NCBI GenBank assembly: GCA_903835005.1
Contig: CAILLK010000042.1
Span: forward strand, 1 to 64,000
Source of the DNA: an uncultured Bacteroidota bacterium
GTDB taxonomy: Bacteria; Bacteroidota; Bacteroidia; Chitinophagales; Chitinophagaceae
Direction of reading: 5' to 3'
Length of the DNA stretch: 64,000 nt
Every line of letters begins with the position of its first letter. Within the stretch, counting starts at the first letter, position 1. The notes beneath the pieces are model-generated. The model searched no databases, was not told the DNA's origin, and worked only from the letters and a program-made list of their open reading frames with translations. This document shows, piece after piece, positions 17,998 through 26,452 of this stretch. Position numbers and translations under genes: made by a program.

Positions 17998-19479
17998 CTA
18001 TTTTAGTTCCGCAGAATTATTATTTTCAGTATTACTGTCTGACAAAAGTCCTGTGGTTGAAATGTCCCCGGTAAACCATTTATGTATCTTTTGCACTCTC
18101 TTTCTTACAGAGTCTTTATCATAGTCATGTTCATCCTTGCTGTAAGTCCGAGGGAGCCAGTCGTCCGCAGTTAATTTGCACTCAACTTTTGCGTCAGTAT
18201 TTACGTCCTGAATTTTTGAATAATCCCATACTGTAGATTTTTTAGCGTAATAGTCAATATCCAAATAATCAAAAAGGATTGAGATAAACATCGCCGTCTG
18301 TATATCCCTCCCTTTTTTATCAGAAACGGAATAGAGAATAGGGATTATGTTGTCTGTATCGTTTCCATTGGCAGAATTATAATGGCTAAATACACATTGT
18401 TTATTCAAGACTGAAACGCACGTGATTTCGTGATACAAATACATGACATCTCTGGTCAGTTCTTCCTGCAAACTTTCTTCAAAATAGGGGTCGTTATAAA
18501 AAGCCCGTATATACTCTGCTATACTTTTAGATGTCGTGTATTCTGTGTCAAATGCAAACACCCCTTTAAATACCGGTAATCGTGCCGTTCTAAATCCAGG
18601 CAGAGAAATATGATAAAATAATTCCAAAGCTTCTTTCAATTTTGCGGCAGTGAGATTCGTTTTCACTTCGATAATCGCACGAACAGCCTCCTGTCTGATT
18701 ACAACCAAATCTCCCTCAGAAAAAGAAGGCATAAAATTCTGAGAATCATAAATGATAATATCAATTTGACGGGCCATTCCTTCAATAAAGCCCGTTCCCA
18801 CAGAGAATTTTGAAGGAATGTGTTTCTTCAAAAATTCTCGCAAAATATGTTCTCGGTAGTTCCCGACCGTTTGATCATGGGATACTAGCAAATTAATTTT
18901 ATCACTTTTAAGCTTCAACTCATCAGCAAGAGAGCCATAATATTTTCGCCTGTTTTCAGAGTTAATCTTCATTTCAGAAAACGTCAAATATTCGCCTGAT
19001 TTTAGTTTTTTATATGAGTAAATTATCTTTTCGGCTATCAGTAATTTAATGAATCCTCTACAAGTATCTTCTTCAATCATTAGTTTTGCGACTAAATGCT
19101 CAACGAGTTCATTGATTAAGGCGCTGCATCCGATTACTGAGAATAAAAAATCATCAGTACCCCGTCTAATTGCAACGTAAGTATCATAGGAGGTTCTCAA
19201 ATTTTCCAGGATACCTCTGGTCAACAAGAATTGCGGCAGATAAGGCTGTTTAAATTCTTCTATAGGCCTTTTGATATATTCCGCTTTCTTTCCAGGACTT
19301 GCTGCTTCATAATACCAAGCATACAATCTATCATTATCATCCTTTTCTCTATACGCTTGAAGAAGTCTTACACTATCAAACTCAGATAATAAACTAATAA
19401 AAAAGTCTCCTTCATTAGGAAAGTAATTCACTACCATTATGCAAATGCTTTTTTTCTTTTTAAATCTGTATTTCACCAA
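17998..19479 (-). CDS. DUF6602-type PD-(D/E)XK nuclease-like protein
   Basis: 493 residues from the track start, or 479 from the internal ATG at 19437, which clears the upstream gene and is equally likely. The centre (~200-300) reads HILREFLKKHIPSKFSVGTG, then RQIDIIIYD, then RAIIEVKTNL. That gives the D...ExK core of the PD-(D/E)XK nuclease fold in the arrangement known as DUF6602. The flanking ~190 N-terminal and ~180 C-terminal residues show no motif I know. DUF6602 proteins occur near mobile elements and defence genes, with unproven function. It follows the 142-residue gene on the minus strand, overlapping it by 20 bases if the long start is used. Confidence 0.65.
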   Translation of the reverse strand: MVKYRFKKKKSICIMVVNYFPNEGDFFISLLSEFDSVRLLQAYREKDDNDRLYAWYYEAASPGKKAEYIKRPIEEFKQPYLPQFLLTRGILENLRTSYDTYVAIRRGTDDFLFSVIGCSALINELVEHLVAKLMIEEDTCRGFIKLLIAEKIIYSYKKLKSGEYLTFSEMKINSENRRKYYGSLADELKLKSDKINLLVSHDQTVGNYREHILREFLKKHIPSKFSVGTGFIEGMARQIDIIIYDSQNFMPSFSEGDLVVIRQEAVRAIIEVKTNLTAAKLKEALELFYHISLPGFRTARLPVFKGVFAFDTEYTTSKSIAEYIRAFYNDPYFEESLQEELTRDVMYLYHEITCVSVLNKQCVFSHYNSANGNDTDNIIPILYSVSDKKGRDIQTAMFISILFDYLDIDYYAKKSTVWDYSKIQDVNTDAKVECKLTADDWLPRTYSKDEHDYDKDSVRKRVQKIHKWFTGDISTTGLLSDSNTENNNSAELK

Positions 19480-19888
19480 CCACGTTAAATTCTAGATCAT
19501 AGGAATGACTATCCTCTCCATTTCTGTCAGTCAATACAATATCCATACAAGATGAAATAGTACCCACTTTAGATTTTCCGAGTATTTTCCTCAGAATTAC
19601 CATACTTGGAAATGACCATTCTTTATAAATCAAATCAGTTGCAAATCTACAAATTGGAGTTTCAACATTATTGCAGACCCAATAGTTTTTCGCTCCTTCA
19701 TAATTGAATGGATTTTTGTTGATATAATCTTGAAATTGTTTCAATTCACCATCAGTAAAACACCTCGCATCTTCGCCAACCACTTCATCAGTACCTAATA
19801 CGTACCACGTAATTTTATACTTCCCCTGATTAATTGTCTTGCTATTATTAAGTCGAAAATAGGAAAGCGGAGTTTCTAATTTGTGCAT
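19460..19888 (-). CDS. Hypothetical soluble protein
   Basis: 142 residues with no signal peptide or membrane segment and no motif I recognise. It is mostly beta-rich with a CFTDGELKQFQDYIN helix. It leads a two-gene minus-strand unit with the DUF6602-like protein, and the close spacing suggests a functional pair. A TACATTTG promoter box lies 14 bases upstream. Confidence 0.6.
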   Translation of the reverse strand: MHKLETPLSYFRLNNSKTINQGKYKITWYVLGTDEVVGEDARCFTDGELKQFQDYINKNPFNYEGAKNYWVCNNVETPICRFATDLIYKEWSFPSMVILRKILGKSKVGTISSCMDIVLTDRNGEDSHSYDLEFNVVGEIQI

Positions 19889-19901
19889 AAAATATTTTCA
19901 A

Positions 19902-19909
19902 CAAATGTA
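19902..19909 (-). promoter_or_regulatory. -7 promoter box for the DUF6602 unit
   Basis: On the minus strand the sequence reads TACATTTG, an exact match to TAnnTTTG, 14 bases ahead of the ATG at 19888. The -33 region is T-rich but has no clean TTG, so only the -7 half is claimed. Confidence 0.4.
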
Positions 19910-20110
19910 TGGTGCAGGTTTTTAATAGCATAAAAAAATCCGGAAGATTTGTTCCTTTTTTCAACTAATTTCCCTACCTTAGCCCTGCTATCACATCTAG
20001 CGTCCATCCCCATTGTTTTGTTTCTTCGGGCCCAGATATGTGAATTAAGTTTCCCGCATTGAGAGATAGCATCATTATCTCATTTTTTCACAAAAAAATA
20101 GTGTATTCAC

Positions 20111-21694
20111 ATGCAGCAAAGCAAAGCTGTCGGTATCTGGATACGGGTCAGTACCGACGATCAAGCAAGGGGAGATTCTCCCGAACATCACGAAAAGCGC
20201 GCTAGGCTAGTTGCCGAAGCCAAAGGCTGGGAAGTGGTAACGGTGTACCACCTTGAAGCCCTGACCGGCAAGTCAGTCATGGGATATTCCGAGACTAAGA
20301 GAATGCTTACGGATATTCGCAAAGGGGCCATTACTGGCCTCATATTCTCCAAGCTGGCCCGTGTTGCAAGGAATACCAAAGAACTACTTGAACTCTCAGA
20401 AATATATCAACAGGAAAAAGCAGACCTCATATCCTTAGAGGAAGCCATAGACACCTCAACCCCTGCCGGTCGCTTGTTCTATACCATGATAGCCGCTATG
20501 GCCCAGTGGGAACGTGAGGAAATCGTAGCTCGGGTATCTGCATCTGTACCAATTAGAGCCAAACTAGGCAAAAGCCTCGGTGGTACAGCACCCCTTGGCT
20601 ACAAATGGGAAGGCAAGGAAGGGAAAAACAAACAGTTTGTCATTGATGAAAAACACGCCCCAGTCAGGAAACTGGTATATGAACTCTTCCTGAAACTGAA
20701 ACGGAAGAAAGCCGTAGCAAAGTATCTCAATGACAACGGGTATCGCTCCCGAAATGACAAACTGTTCTCAGATACGACCATAAACCAACTACTCCGGGAC
20801 CCATCTGCCAAAGGGGAACGGAGGATCAACTACAGTCAACGATCTCCTGATGGAAAAACCTCAATTAAAAAACCCTTAGATCAATGGGTAAGCTTTCCAT
20901 GCCCAGCCCTGGTAACCGAAGAAATATGGAACGAATGTAACCGCATTCTGGATGCCTCATTAATTAAAAACAAGAAACCGGGGCCAAGACCTAATCACCT
21001 TTTAGCTGGATATGTTTTCTGTGCCGATTGCGACAAAAAGATGTATGTGTTCCACGGTGGCAAGAATCCAACTTACCGTTGTCAAGCCTGCAAAAACAGA
21101 ATAGTCACTCAAGACATTGAAGAAATTTACCATGATCAACTAAAGACATTTTTACTTTCCGGAGTCACCGTTTCCGAATATCTCGAAAAACTGGATGTCC
21201 AATTGCAGGAAAAAGAAAATCTTCTTTCCGCGATTTTGAAAGAACGCGATTCGCTTTTGAAGAAAATCGACAATTTCATAACCATGAGAATAAACAATGA
21301 ACTGTCAAAGGAATTGTTCATTGAACGCCATAAACCCATGGAAGAACGCTTAAACCAGATAAACAACCAACTGCCGGAACTCCAAGCTGAAATAGATTTC
21401 CTTAAAATCCAGCACCGCTCAGGTGATGTTGTCCTAAGCGATGCCAATAATCTCTATGCACACTGGGGCACCCTTGATTTTGAAGCAAAACGGGCAATAG
21501 TGGAAACAATAACAGATAAGATATCAGTAGGGAAGGAAGATATACATATAAAGCTGTCATACATACCAAGTAAGCATACAAATGCAAATACAAATACACG
21601 CGGCGCTGACGCGCCGCTCCCGCCACAAAAAAACAACCAATCCAATTCCAATCAAAACCCCGTAAAAAGTCAAAGTAACGTATACGGTACATGA
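20111..21694 (+). CDS. Large serine recombinase (integrase)
   Basis: 527 residues. The N-terminal resolvase domain (~5-150) has the nucleophile in IWIRVSTDDQ (Ser14) and the arginine block SKLARVARNTKEL. A recombinase domain (~165-290, GKSLGGTAPLGYKWEG) follows, then a zinc ribbon (CADCDKKM...YRCQACKN), then a long coiled coil (~350-430). This is the standard layout of large serine integrases that insert and excise phages and conjugative elements by attP x attB recombination. It is the last gene of the accessory region, and serine integrases usually lie next to an att end, so the element probably stops within the next ~750 bases. The C-terminus is a low-complexity Asn/Gln tail. Confidence 0.93.
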   Translation: MQQSKAVGIWIRVSTDDQARGDSPEHHEKRARLVAEAKGWEVVTVYHLEALTGKSVMGYSETKRMLTDIRKGAITGLIFSKLARVARNTKELLELSEIYQQEKADLISLEEAIDTSTPAGRLFYTMIAAMAQWEREEIVARVSASVPIRAKLGKSLGGTAPLGYKWEGKEGKNKQFVIDEKHAPVRKLVYELFLKLKRKKAVAKYLNDNGYRSRNDKLFSDTTINQLLRDPSAKGERRINYSQRSPDGKTSIKKPLDQWVSFPCPALVTEEIWNECNRILDASLIKNKKPGPRPNHLLAGYVFCADCDKKMYVFHGGKNPTYRCQACKNRIVTQDIEEIYHDQLKTFLLSGVTVSEYLEKLDVQLQEKENLLSAILKERDSLLKKIDNFITMRINNELSKELFIERHKPMEERLNQINNQLPELQAEIDFLKIQHRSGDVVLSDANNLYAHWGTLDFEAKRAIVETITDKISVGKEDIHIKLSYIPSKHTNANTNTRGADAPLPPQKNNQSNSNQNPVKSQSNVYGT

Positions 21695-21714
21695 TAGTAC
21701 GAAAATCGTACCGT
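21683..21714. repeat. Nested inverted repeat at the recombinase stop
   Basis: Outer arms ACGGTAC and GTACCGT enclose an inner GTACGA-AAA-TCGTAC palindrome. The outer left arm overlaps the last codons of the recombinase. There is no T-run, so it is not a classic terminator. It could be a recombinase or regulator binding site. Confidence 0.5.
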
Positions 21715-21780
21715 CATAAAAACTTCTTTTTGCCAATCCATTTATCTGAAAGAACTTTGTTCCCGCCAAGGCTATTTTAT

Positions 21781-21798
21781 CTGTAGCTATAGCTACAG
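21781..21798. repeat. 18-bp perfect palindrome CTGTAGCTATAGCTACAG
   Basis: The two 9-base halves CTGTAGCTA and TAGCTACAG are exact reverse complements with no spacer. It lies 87 bases after the recombinase stop, in noncoding DNA. A spacer-free palindrome of this length is more like a dimeric protein site than an RNA terminator. Confidence 0.6.
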
Positions 21799-22177
21799 CA
21801 AAAGACACGTAAAGGATAAGCGAAGGAGGGTGTGCCTGAAAAACTGCAGCCTATTTTTTCAAAACCATTCGCTACTGCATTCAGAACATTCCCGTTCATT
21901 TAGACAAATATTTTTGGCATAACAAACCCTGGAATATGTTTTTGAATGTAGTTGCTAAATATTAGGGATTTTATTTTATAAGACTACCAAACATTCTCGC
22001 TGATTTAGGCAAATGAAAATCAGCATTAATGAATAGCATATATATGAATATCTATCAAAGCTCTAAAAACACCCGCAAATCTCTTTATTTCTCAACTTTT
22101 TCAGTCTGCACTGAGTTGAAAATCCCGATTCCTCGAGGATTACCGAAGTAGCTTATCCTCAGTTTCCTGAAGCTAAC

Positions 22178-22344
22178 TGCACACTATAAATCTTATAAAT
22201 GCTTTGGTACCATTGTGTTTTTCTCGGTGATATTTAGAACGCTAAATTGCACACTTCATGCCCACATGTGCAATTCTGAAGAACAAAAGCATTGATAACC
22301 AACATAAATGTGTGCAAAAATATTTCTTATAAGCCCTGTGCAAT
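22178..22344. repeat. Cluster of TGTGCAA(T) motifs
   Basis: Five TGTGCA cores occur in 167 bases, in both orientations: 22178 (minus), 22246 (minus), 22267, 22311 and 22337. The pair at 22246-22253 and 22267-22274 forms a perfect inverted repeat ATTGCACA/TGTGCAAT with a 13-base spacer. TGTGCAAT also recurs exactly at 22337. This looks like an array of sites for a DNA-binding protein. Confidence 0.5.
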
Positions 22345-22453
22345 TGCTAAAACAGATTAAACAAAAGGAACATCATTAATCGGCAAAAACTAGAAAACCG
22401 CTATCTTAGAAAGACCTTCGCAAATTGCGCCCTTGCGCTTCCGGGTGGGCCTG

Positions 22454-23755
22454 CTACCCCAGCCCCGTCTTATAAACCCTCAGGCACCGCTCCCTGGCAG
22501 CGCTGTGCTCCACCATGGGCAAGGGATAGGTAAGCTGGTCATACTCCGGCACCCATTTTTTGATGTAAGCCGCCTGCGGGTCAAATTTCTGGGTTTGCAG
22601 GTAAGGGTTAAAAATCCTGAAGTAAGGCGCCGCATCACAGCCGCAACCTGCCGCCCACTGCCAGCCGCCATTATTGGCTGCCAGGTCATAGTCCAGCAGT
22701 TTTTCGGCAAAGTAGCCCTCGCCCCACCGCCAGTCAATCAGCAGGTGCTTGGTCAGGAAGCTGGCAGTAATCATGCGCACCCGGTTATGCATATACCCGG
22801 TCTCATTAAGCTGCCGCATGCCTGCATCCACTATCGGGTACCCGGTTTGCCCGGTGCACCACTTTCCAAATTCAGCCTCATTGTTGCGCCATTCTATTCG
22901 GTCATATGCAGGTTTAAAACAACCCGATACCACATGCGGAAAATGCCACAATATCATCTGGTAAAACTCACGCCATATCAGCTCATTCAGATAAGTGCCG
23001 TTCAGCTCCGCCGCCTTCGCCGCCAGCCGCCTTATACTTATTGTCCCGAACCGCAGGTGTACGCTCAGCATAGTAGTCCCCTTCACTGCCGGATAGTCGC
23101 GGGTTTCATCATAGTGCATGGCTATAGCCTCATCAAGCATAGCCGGCGGCACATCATAAGCCACCTTGGTAAAACCAATTTCTTTCAGGGTCAGTAAAAC
23201 CCGTTCATTATGCTTACAAAGATTATTGAAATATCGCTCCACCGGATACTCCTTCAGGTAAAAACTGTTCAGTTTTTCTTTCCATTTCCGGCTGTAAGGG
23301 GTAAATACGGTATAGGGTTCATTATTGTCTTTTACTACTTCCTGCTGCTCAAAAATAACCTGGTCTTTATACGAATGAAAACTGATGTTCCGGCCCTGCA
23401 AATAAGCTTTTATCTCCTTATCTCTTTGAATTGCATAGGGCTCATAATCAGTATTGGTATAAACCGCGGTAATTGGGTATTGCTCAGCAAGCTGTTTAAA
23501 ACAGGATAACGGAGTACCATAAAAGGTATATAGGGTGCTGCCCGTCATTTGCAGCTTATTGTGCAAACCGGCTATAGTATCATGAATGAAATTAACCCGC
23601 TTATCCGCCCGGTCGCTCAGGCTATCCAGTATGTTCGAATCGAAGATAAATACCGGCAAAACCGGCCCTCCGGCTATAAGCGCACGATACAGGCCTGCAT
23701 TATCTTCCAGCCGCAGATCCCGGCGAAACCAAAACACGGTTAAAGAATCTGGCAT
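22454..23755 (-). CDS. phrB: Deoxyribodipyrimidine photolyase
   Basis: 433 residues of the cryptochrome/photolyase family. The N-terminal Rossmann-like antenna domain starts with FWFRRDLRLEDNAGL, the standard opening of class I photolyases. The C-terminal FAD domain holds LIWREFYQMI, GMRQLNETGYMHNRVRM and NNGGWQWAAG...YFRIFNP, which line the FAD and lesion site. It repairs UV-made pyrimidine dimers in DNA using blue light. Length is slightly below the ~470 of enterobacterial PhrB but usual for Bacteroidota. It is a single-gene unit and marks the return to core-like G+C content after the integrated element. Confidence 0.93.
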   Translation of the reverse strand: MPDSLTVFWFRRDLRLEDNAGLYRALIAGGPVLPVFIFDSNILDSLSDRADKRVNFIHDTIAGLHNKLQMTGSTLYTFYGTPLSCFKQLAEQYPITAVYTNTDYEPYAIQRDKEIKAYLQGRNISFHSYKDQVIFEQQEVVKDNNEPYTVFTPYSRKWKEKLNSFYLKEYPVERYFNNLCKHNERVLLTLKEIGFTKVAYDVPPAMLDEAIAMHYDETRDYPAVKGTTMLSVHLRFGTISIRRLAAKAAELNGTYLNELIWREFYQMILWHFPHVVSGCFKPAYDRIEWRNNEAEFGKWCTGQTGYPIVDAGMRQLNETGYMHNRVRMITASFLTKHLLIDWRWGEGYFAEKLLDYDLAANNGGWQWAAGCGCDAAPYFRIFNPYLQTQKFDPQAAYIKKWVPEYDQLTYPLPMVEHSAARERCLRVYKTGLG

Positions 23756-23898
23756 AATATTTGCCTTAAAGTTAGTTAAGAAATATTCCTTGCCTTATTT
23801 GCCCTGATTGGTCAGGTCTGTATCTGGCGCAGGTACACTATGAAGATGGTACTTTATTAAACCCCAACTCAATGTTTAACCTCCTGAAAAATACAACT

Positions 23899-24003
23899 AT
23901 GAAAATGCTGTTTTTATTGATACTGCCCGAATTACTATTTGCAGCAGTTCTGTTTTACTGTTATGGCCTTTATTGCAATTGGCAACGCCAGCGAAGAAGT
24001 TAA
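23899..24003 (+). pseudogene. Possible frameshifted small secreted protein remnant
   Basis: An ATG at 23899 opens a 34-codon frame (hydrophobic start, then basic end QRQRRS). The +1-shifted frame from 23939 to 24127 reads TVMAFIAIGNAS then EEVKTEQQ, a typical signal-peptidase site and charged mature start, before running into the end of the convergent manC gene. Together they look like one small signal-peptide protein split by a frameshift and truncated. The evidence is composition only, so this is a weak call. The rest of the 23756-24074 gap shows nothing else. Confidence 0.25.
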
Positions 24004-24074
24004 GACCGAACAACAAACACAACTACCTGCTGCTATTATGGAAAACTGGTCTAAGCCGGATAAGGATGGTGCAA

Positions 24075-25160
24075 TTACAAAAACTTATCTCCCTTATTCC
24101 TCTTCACCTCAGCCACATATTCCTTGATCTGCTGCTCGCGGTTGCGCTCGCATATCAGCAGCACATCGGGTGTATCCACTACTATGAACTTTTCAAGGCC
24201 CTGCAGCACCACCAGTTTGTCGTTGGGCGCTTTTACCATGCATTCGGTAGCATCTATCACCATCACATTCGATCCAAGTACGGCATTGCCGAGGTAGTCT
24301 TTGCTGCAATTATCGAATGCCGACTCCCAGGTACCCAGGTCGCACCAGCCAAAGTAGCTGGGTATCACAAATACGTTACGGGCCTTTTCCATAATACCGT
24401 AGTCAATGGAAATGTTGGTGCAGTGGGGGTAAAGCTTGGTAATGGTATCATGCTCTTCAGGTGTATTATATACATCTTTAGCCTGTGAGAAAACTTCGTT
24501 CATCTCGGGCAGAAAATGCTCCAGGGCAGCCATAATGGTCTTTACATTCCATACAAAAATACCCGAGTTCCACAAAAAGTCACCACTCTTCAGGAAGGTT
24601 CGCGCAAGCTCAATGGATGGCTTTTCGGTAAAGGTTTTTACTTTATAGGTTTTGTCTATTTCCTGCCCGGGGTCATACTGTATATAGCCATAACCGGTAT
24701 CGGGCCTGGTGGGTTTTATGCCCAGGGTAAGTAATGATTTATGGTGCGATACAAACTCAAGGGCCTCTTTAGCTGTGCGCTCAAAAGAATGTTCATCCAT
24801 TATCAGGTGATCGGCCGGCGACATGATGATATTGGCATGCGGATTGAGCGCCAGCATTTTATGAGCGAAGTAAGCTGCGCACGGAGCTGTATTTTTGCGT
24901 GAGGGTTCAGAAATAATATTGGCATCACTTATTTCCGGAATCTGGCTCTTGAGCGTAGCCATGTATTGCTCATTGGTAATAAAATAGATATTCTCCTTCG
25001 GGCAGATGTGCTTAAAACGATTATAAGTCCATTGAATCAGCGACTTGCCAGTGCCCAGCAGATCGAGAAACTGTTTAGGATAGTGGGTGCGGCTTTCAGG
25101 CCAGAACCGGCTACCTATCCCGCCCGCCATAATGGCTACATAATTATTTTGAATGTTCAT
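24075..25160 (-). CDS. manC: Mannose-1-phosphate guanylyltransferase
   Basis: 361 residues from the ATG at 25160. The track start 20 codons earlier adds a tail that is not family-like. The nucleotidyltransferase signature is IMAGGIGSRFWPESR near the start, then YPKQFLDL, MSPADHLI and the GYIQY and FLWNSG blocks. It makes GDP-mannose from mannose-1-phosphate and GTP for polysaccharides and glycans. It is the single-domain form, with no phosphomannose isomerase part. It could feed the polysaccharide cluster at 47-57 kb, though it is not linked to it. Confidence 0.92.
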   Translation of the reverse strand: MNIQNNYVAIMAGGIGSRFWPESRTHYPKQFLDLLGTGKSLIQWTYNRFKHICPKENIYFITNEQYMATLKSQIPEISDANIISEPSRKNTAPCAAYFAHKMLALNPHANIIMSPADHLIMDEHSFERTAKEALEFVSHHKSLLTLGIKPTRPDTGYGYIQYDPGQEIDKTYKVKTFTEKPSIELARTFLKSGDFLWNSGIFVWNVKTIMAALEHFLPEMNEVFSQAKDVYNTPEEHDTITKLYPHCTNISIDYGIMEKARNVFVIPSYFGWCDLGTWESAFDNCSKDYLGNAVLGSNVMVIDATECMVKAPNDKLVVLQGLEKFIVVDTPDVLLICERNREQQIKEYVAEVKRNKGDKFL

Positions 25161-25287
25161 TTTTAGTAAGTAGGTCGTTTTTGTAACTGCTGGCAGCATG
25201 GCGCTGGTACAGAAATTCAACTAACTCCAGGGGTTTAACTCTGAATAAGGCCGCAAAAATAATACAATTCAGGCTATTATTTAAAAA

Positions 25288-25318
25288 CAAAACGGCGGCC
25301 GGGTAATGGCCGCCGCTG
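25288..25318 (-). terminator. Rho-independent terminator after nfuA
   Basis: Perfect 8-bp stem CGGCGGCC/GGCCGCCG with a 7-base loop. On the minus strand it is followed by TTTTGTTTTT, right after the stop at 25336. Confidence 0.8.
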
Positions 25319-25335
25319 AAAAATATATTATTATT

Positions 25336-25926
25336 TTATTCGGCTTCAGCCACCACTTCTTTTACTTCTGGTATCATGCGCTTCATCATCCCTTCAATGC
25401 CCGATTTCAGGGTTATCATTGAAGAAGGACAGCCGGAACATGAACCCTGCAGCATAAGAGTAACGGTTCCGTTCTCAAATCCGCGGAAGCTGATGGCACC
25501 ACCATCCATTTCTACCGCAGGTTTAACGTAGTTTTCCAATAACTCCTTAATACGCCCTACCACATCTTCATTATCAGCGCTAATAGTAAAGGTTTCTTTC
25601 TTTGCAACTATCTGGTCTGTATTAATGACCACTTTACCTTCTTCCAGGTATTCTTTCAGAAATTCGCGGATCGATGGTATTACATCATCCCAGTTGGTAT
25701 CCTGGGTTTTAGTAAGCGTAACAAAATTGCTGGCAATAAATACACTCCTTATAAACGGAAAAGCAAACAATTCTTTAGCAAGCGGAGATGGAGCGGCATC
25801 TGACTCACCGGGGAAATCAATACTTTTGCCCGGATACAGCAATTTATTGGCTACAAACTTCATTGTTTCCGGGTTCGGCGTCATCTCTGTATATATACTC
25901 ACAATAGTATTTCCTGTCTTCAGCAT
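25336..25926 (-). CDS. nfuA: NfuA-like iron-sulfur cluster carrier
   Basis: 196 residues. The N-terminal Nfu_N-type domain starts SIYTEMTPNPETMKFVAN, and the C-terminal NifU-like domain has the cluster-binding cysteines in QGSCSGCPSS. The protein holds and delivers 4Fe-4S clusters to apo-enzymes. A monocistronic layout with its own terminator suggests separate regulation. The start used is the only one that keeps the whole N-terminal domain with a short leader. Confidence 0.92.
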   Translation of the reverse strand: MLKTGNTIVSIYTEMTPNPETMKFVANKLLYPGKSIDFPGESDAAPSPLAKELFAFPFIRSVFIASNFVTLTKTQDTNWDDVIPSIREFLKEYLEEGKVVINTDQIVAKKETFTISADNEDVVGRIKELLENYVKPAVEMDGGAISFRGFENGTVTLMLQGSCSGCPSSMITLKSGIEGMMKRMIPEVKEVVAEAE

Positions 25927-26107
25927 TTTCTTAAAAATTTGAACAAAAATACAGAAATTACAGAAGTAATGTGATTATTAATGCTAATAGACCCTAAGGC
26001 TAAATCAATAATGTGCGAAATGCAGAAAAAAAAACTGACTTTTGTATTTTATTAATAAATTGTGGCCGGGTTTTTGTACTAATTAAGCAAAGACCAATAA
26101 ATTAAAC

Positions 26108-26233
26108 ATGAAAAAGGCATCACTGGCAGTAGTTTTAATGTTAATCCTGTTCACTACTTCCTGTATTGAGGTGAAACCATCCCATCATTACTACCGTCAC
26201 GGCCACCACCATTACTGGCACCGGGTTTATTGA
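26108..26233 (+). CDS. Histidine-rich small lipoprotein
   Basis: A 41-residue protein too short for the ORF track. Signal peptide KKASLAVVLMLILFTTSC ends in a lipobox-like cysteine, followed by a mature part of ~23 residues, of which eight are His (HHYYRHGHHHYWHR). It is probably a lipid-anchored envelope peptide able to bind metal ions such as Ni, Zn or Cu; that role is inferred from composition. The remaining ~220-270 bases before the next gene show nothing else. Confidence 0.55.
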   Translation: MKKASLAVVLMLILFTTSCIEVKPSHHYYRHGHHHYWHRVY

Positions 26234-26452
26234 TTCTTAGTTACTTGCAGCATTTGTTATTTTCTTTTCAGGCAATAAAATATTAGCTGCATGGTATATT
26301 TAAACCGCTATCCTCATAATCAGGAAAAAATTTCCATATGCCATAGAATAGTTTGATTTCACTGTTCTTCAGGTAAATTTAAATCAGGCATTTGTAAATA
26401 ACCGCATCTTAAATAATTTCGCCAGCCGCAAATCAGTTACATTACATAACCG

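Larger units (their letters stand above)
21695..22453. other. Noncoding end region after the integrase
   Basis: About 760 bases with no convincing gene on either strand. It contains the nested inverted repeat above, an 18-bp perfect palindrome at 21781, and a cluster of TGTGCAA motifs at 22178-22344. Base composition is AT-rich, like the element, up to about 22,400; the photolyase gene beyond is clearly richer in G+C. The attachment end of the integrated element is expected here, but its exact base cannot be fixed without the other end. Confidence 0.5.

Noticed and set aside
22433-23197. 254-residue ORF on the plus strand
   Set aside because: It is antisense to the photolyase, which has clear family motifs along its whole length. 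The plus-strand product has no motif and shadow-like composition.
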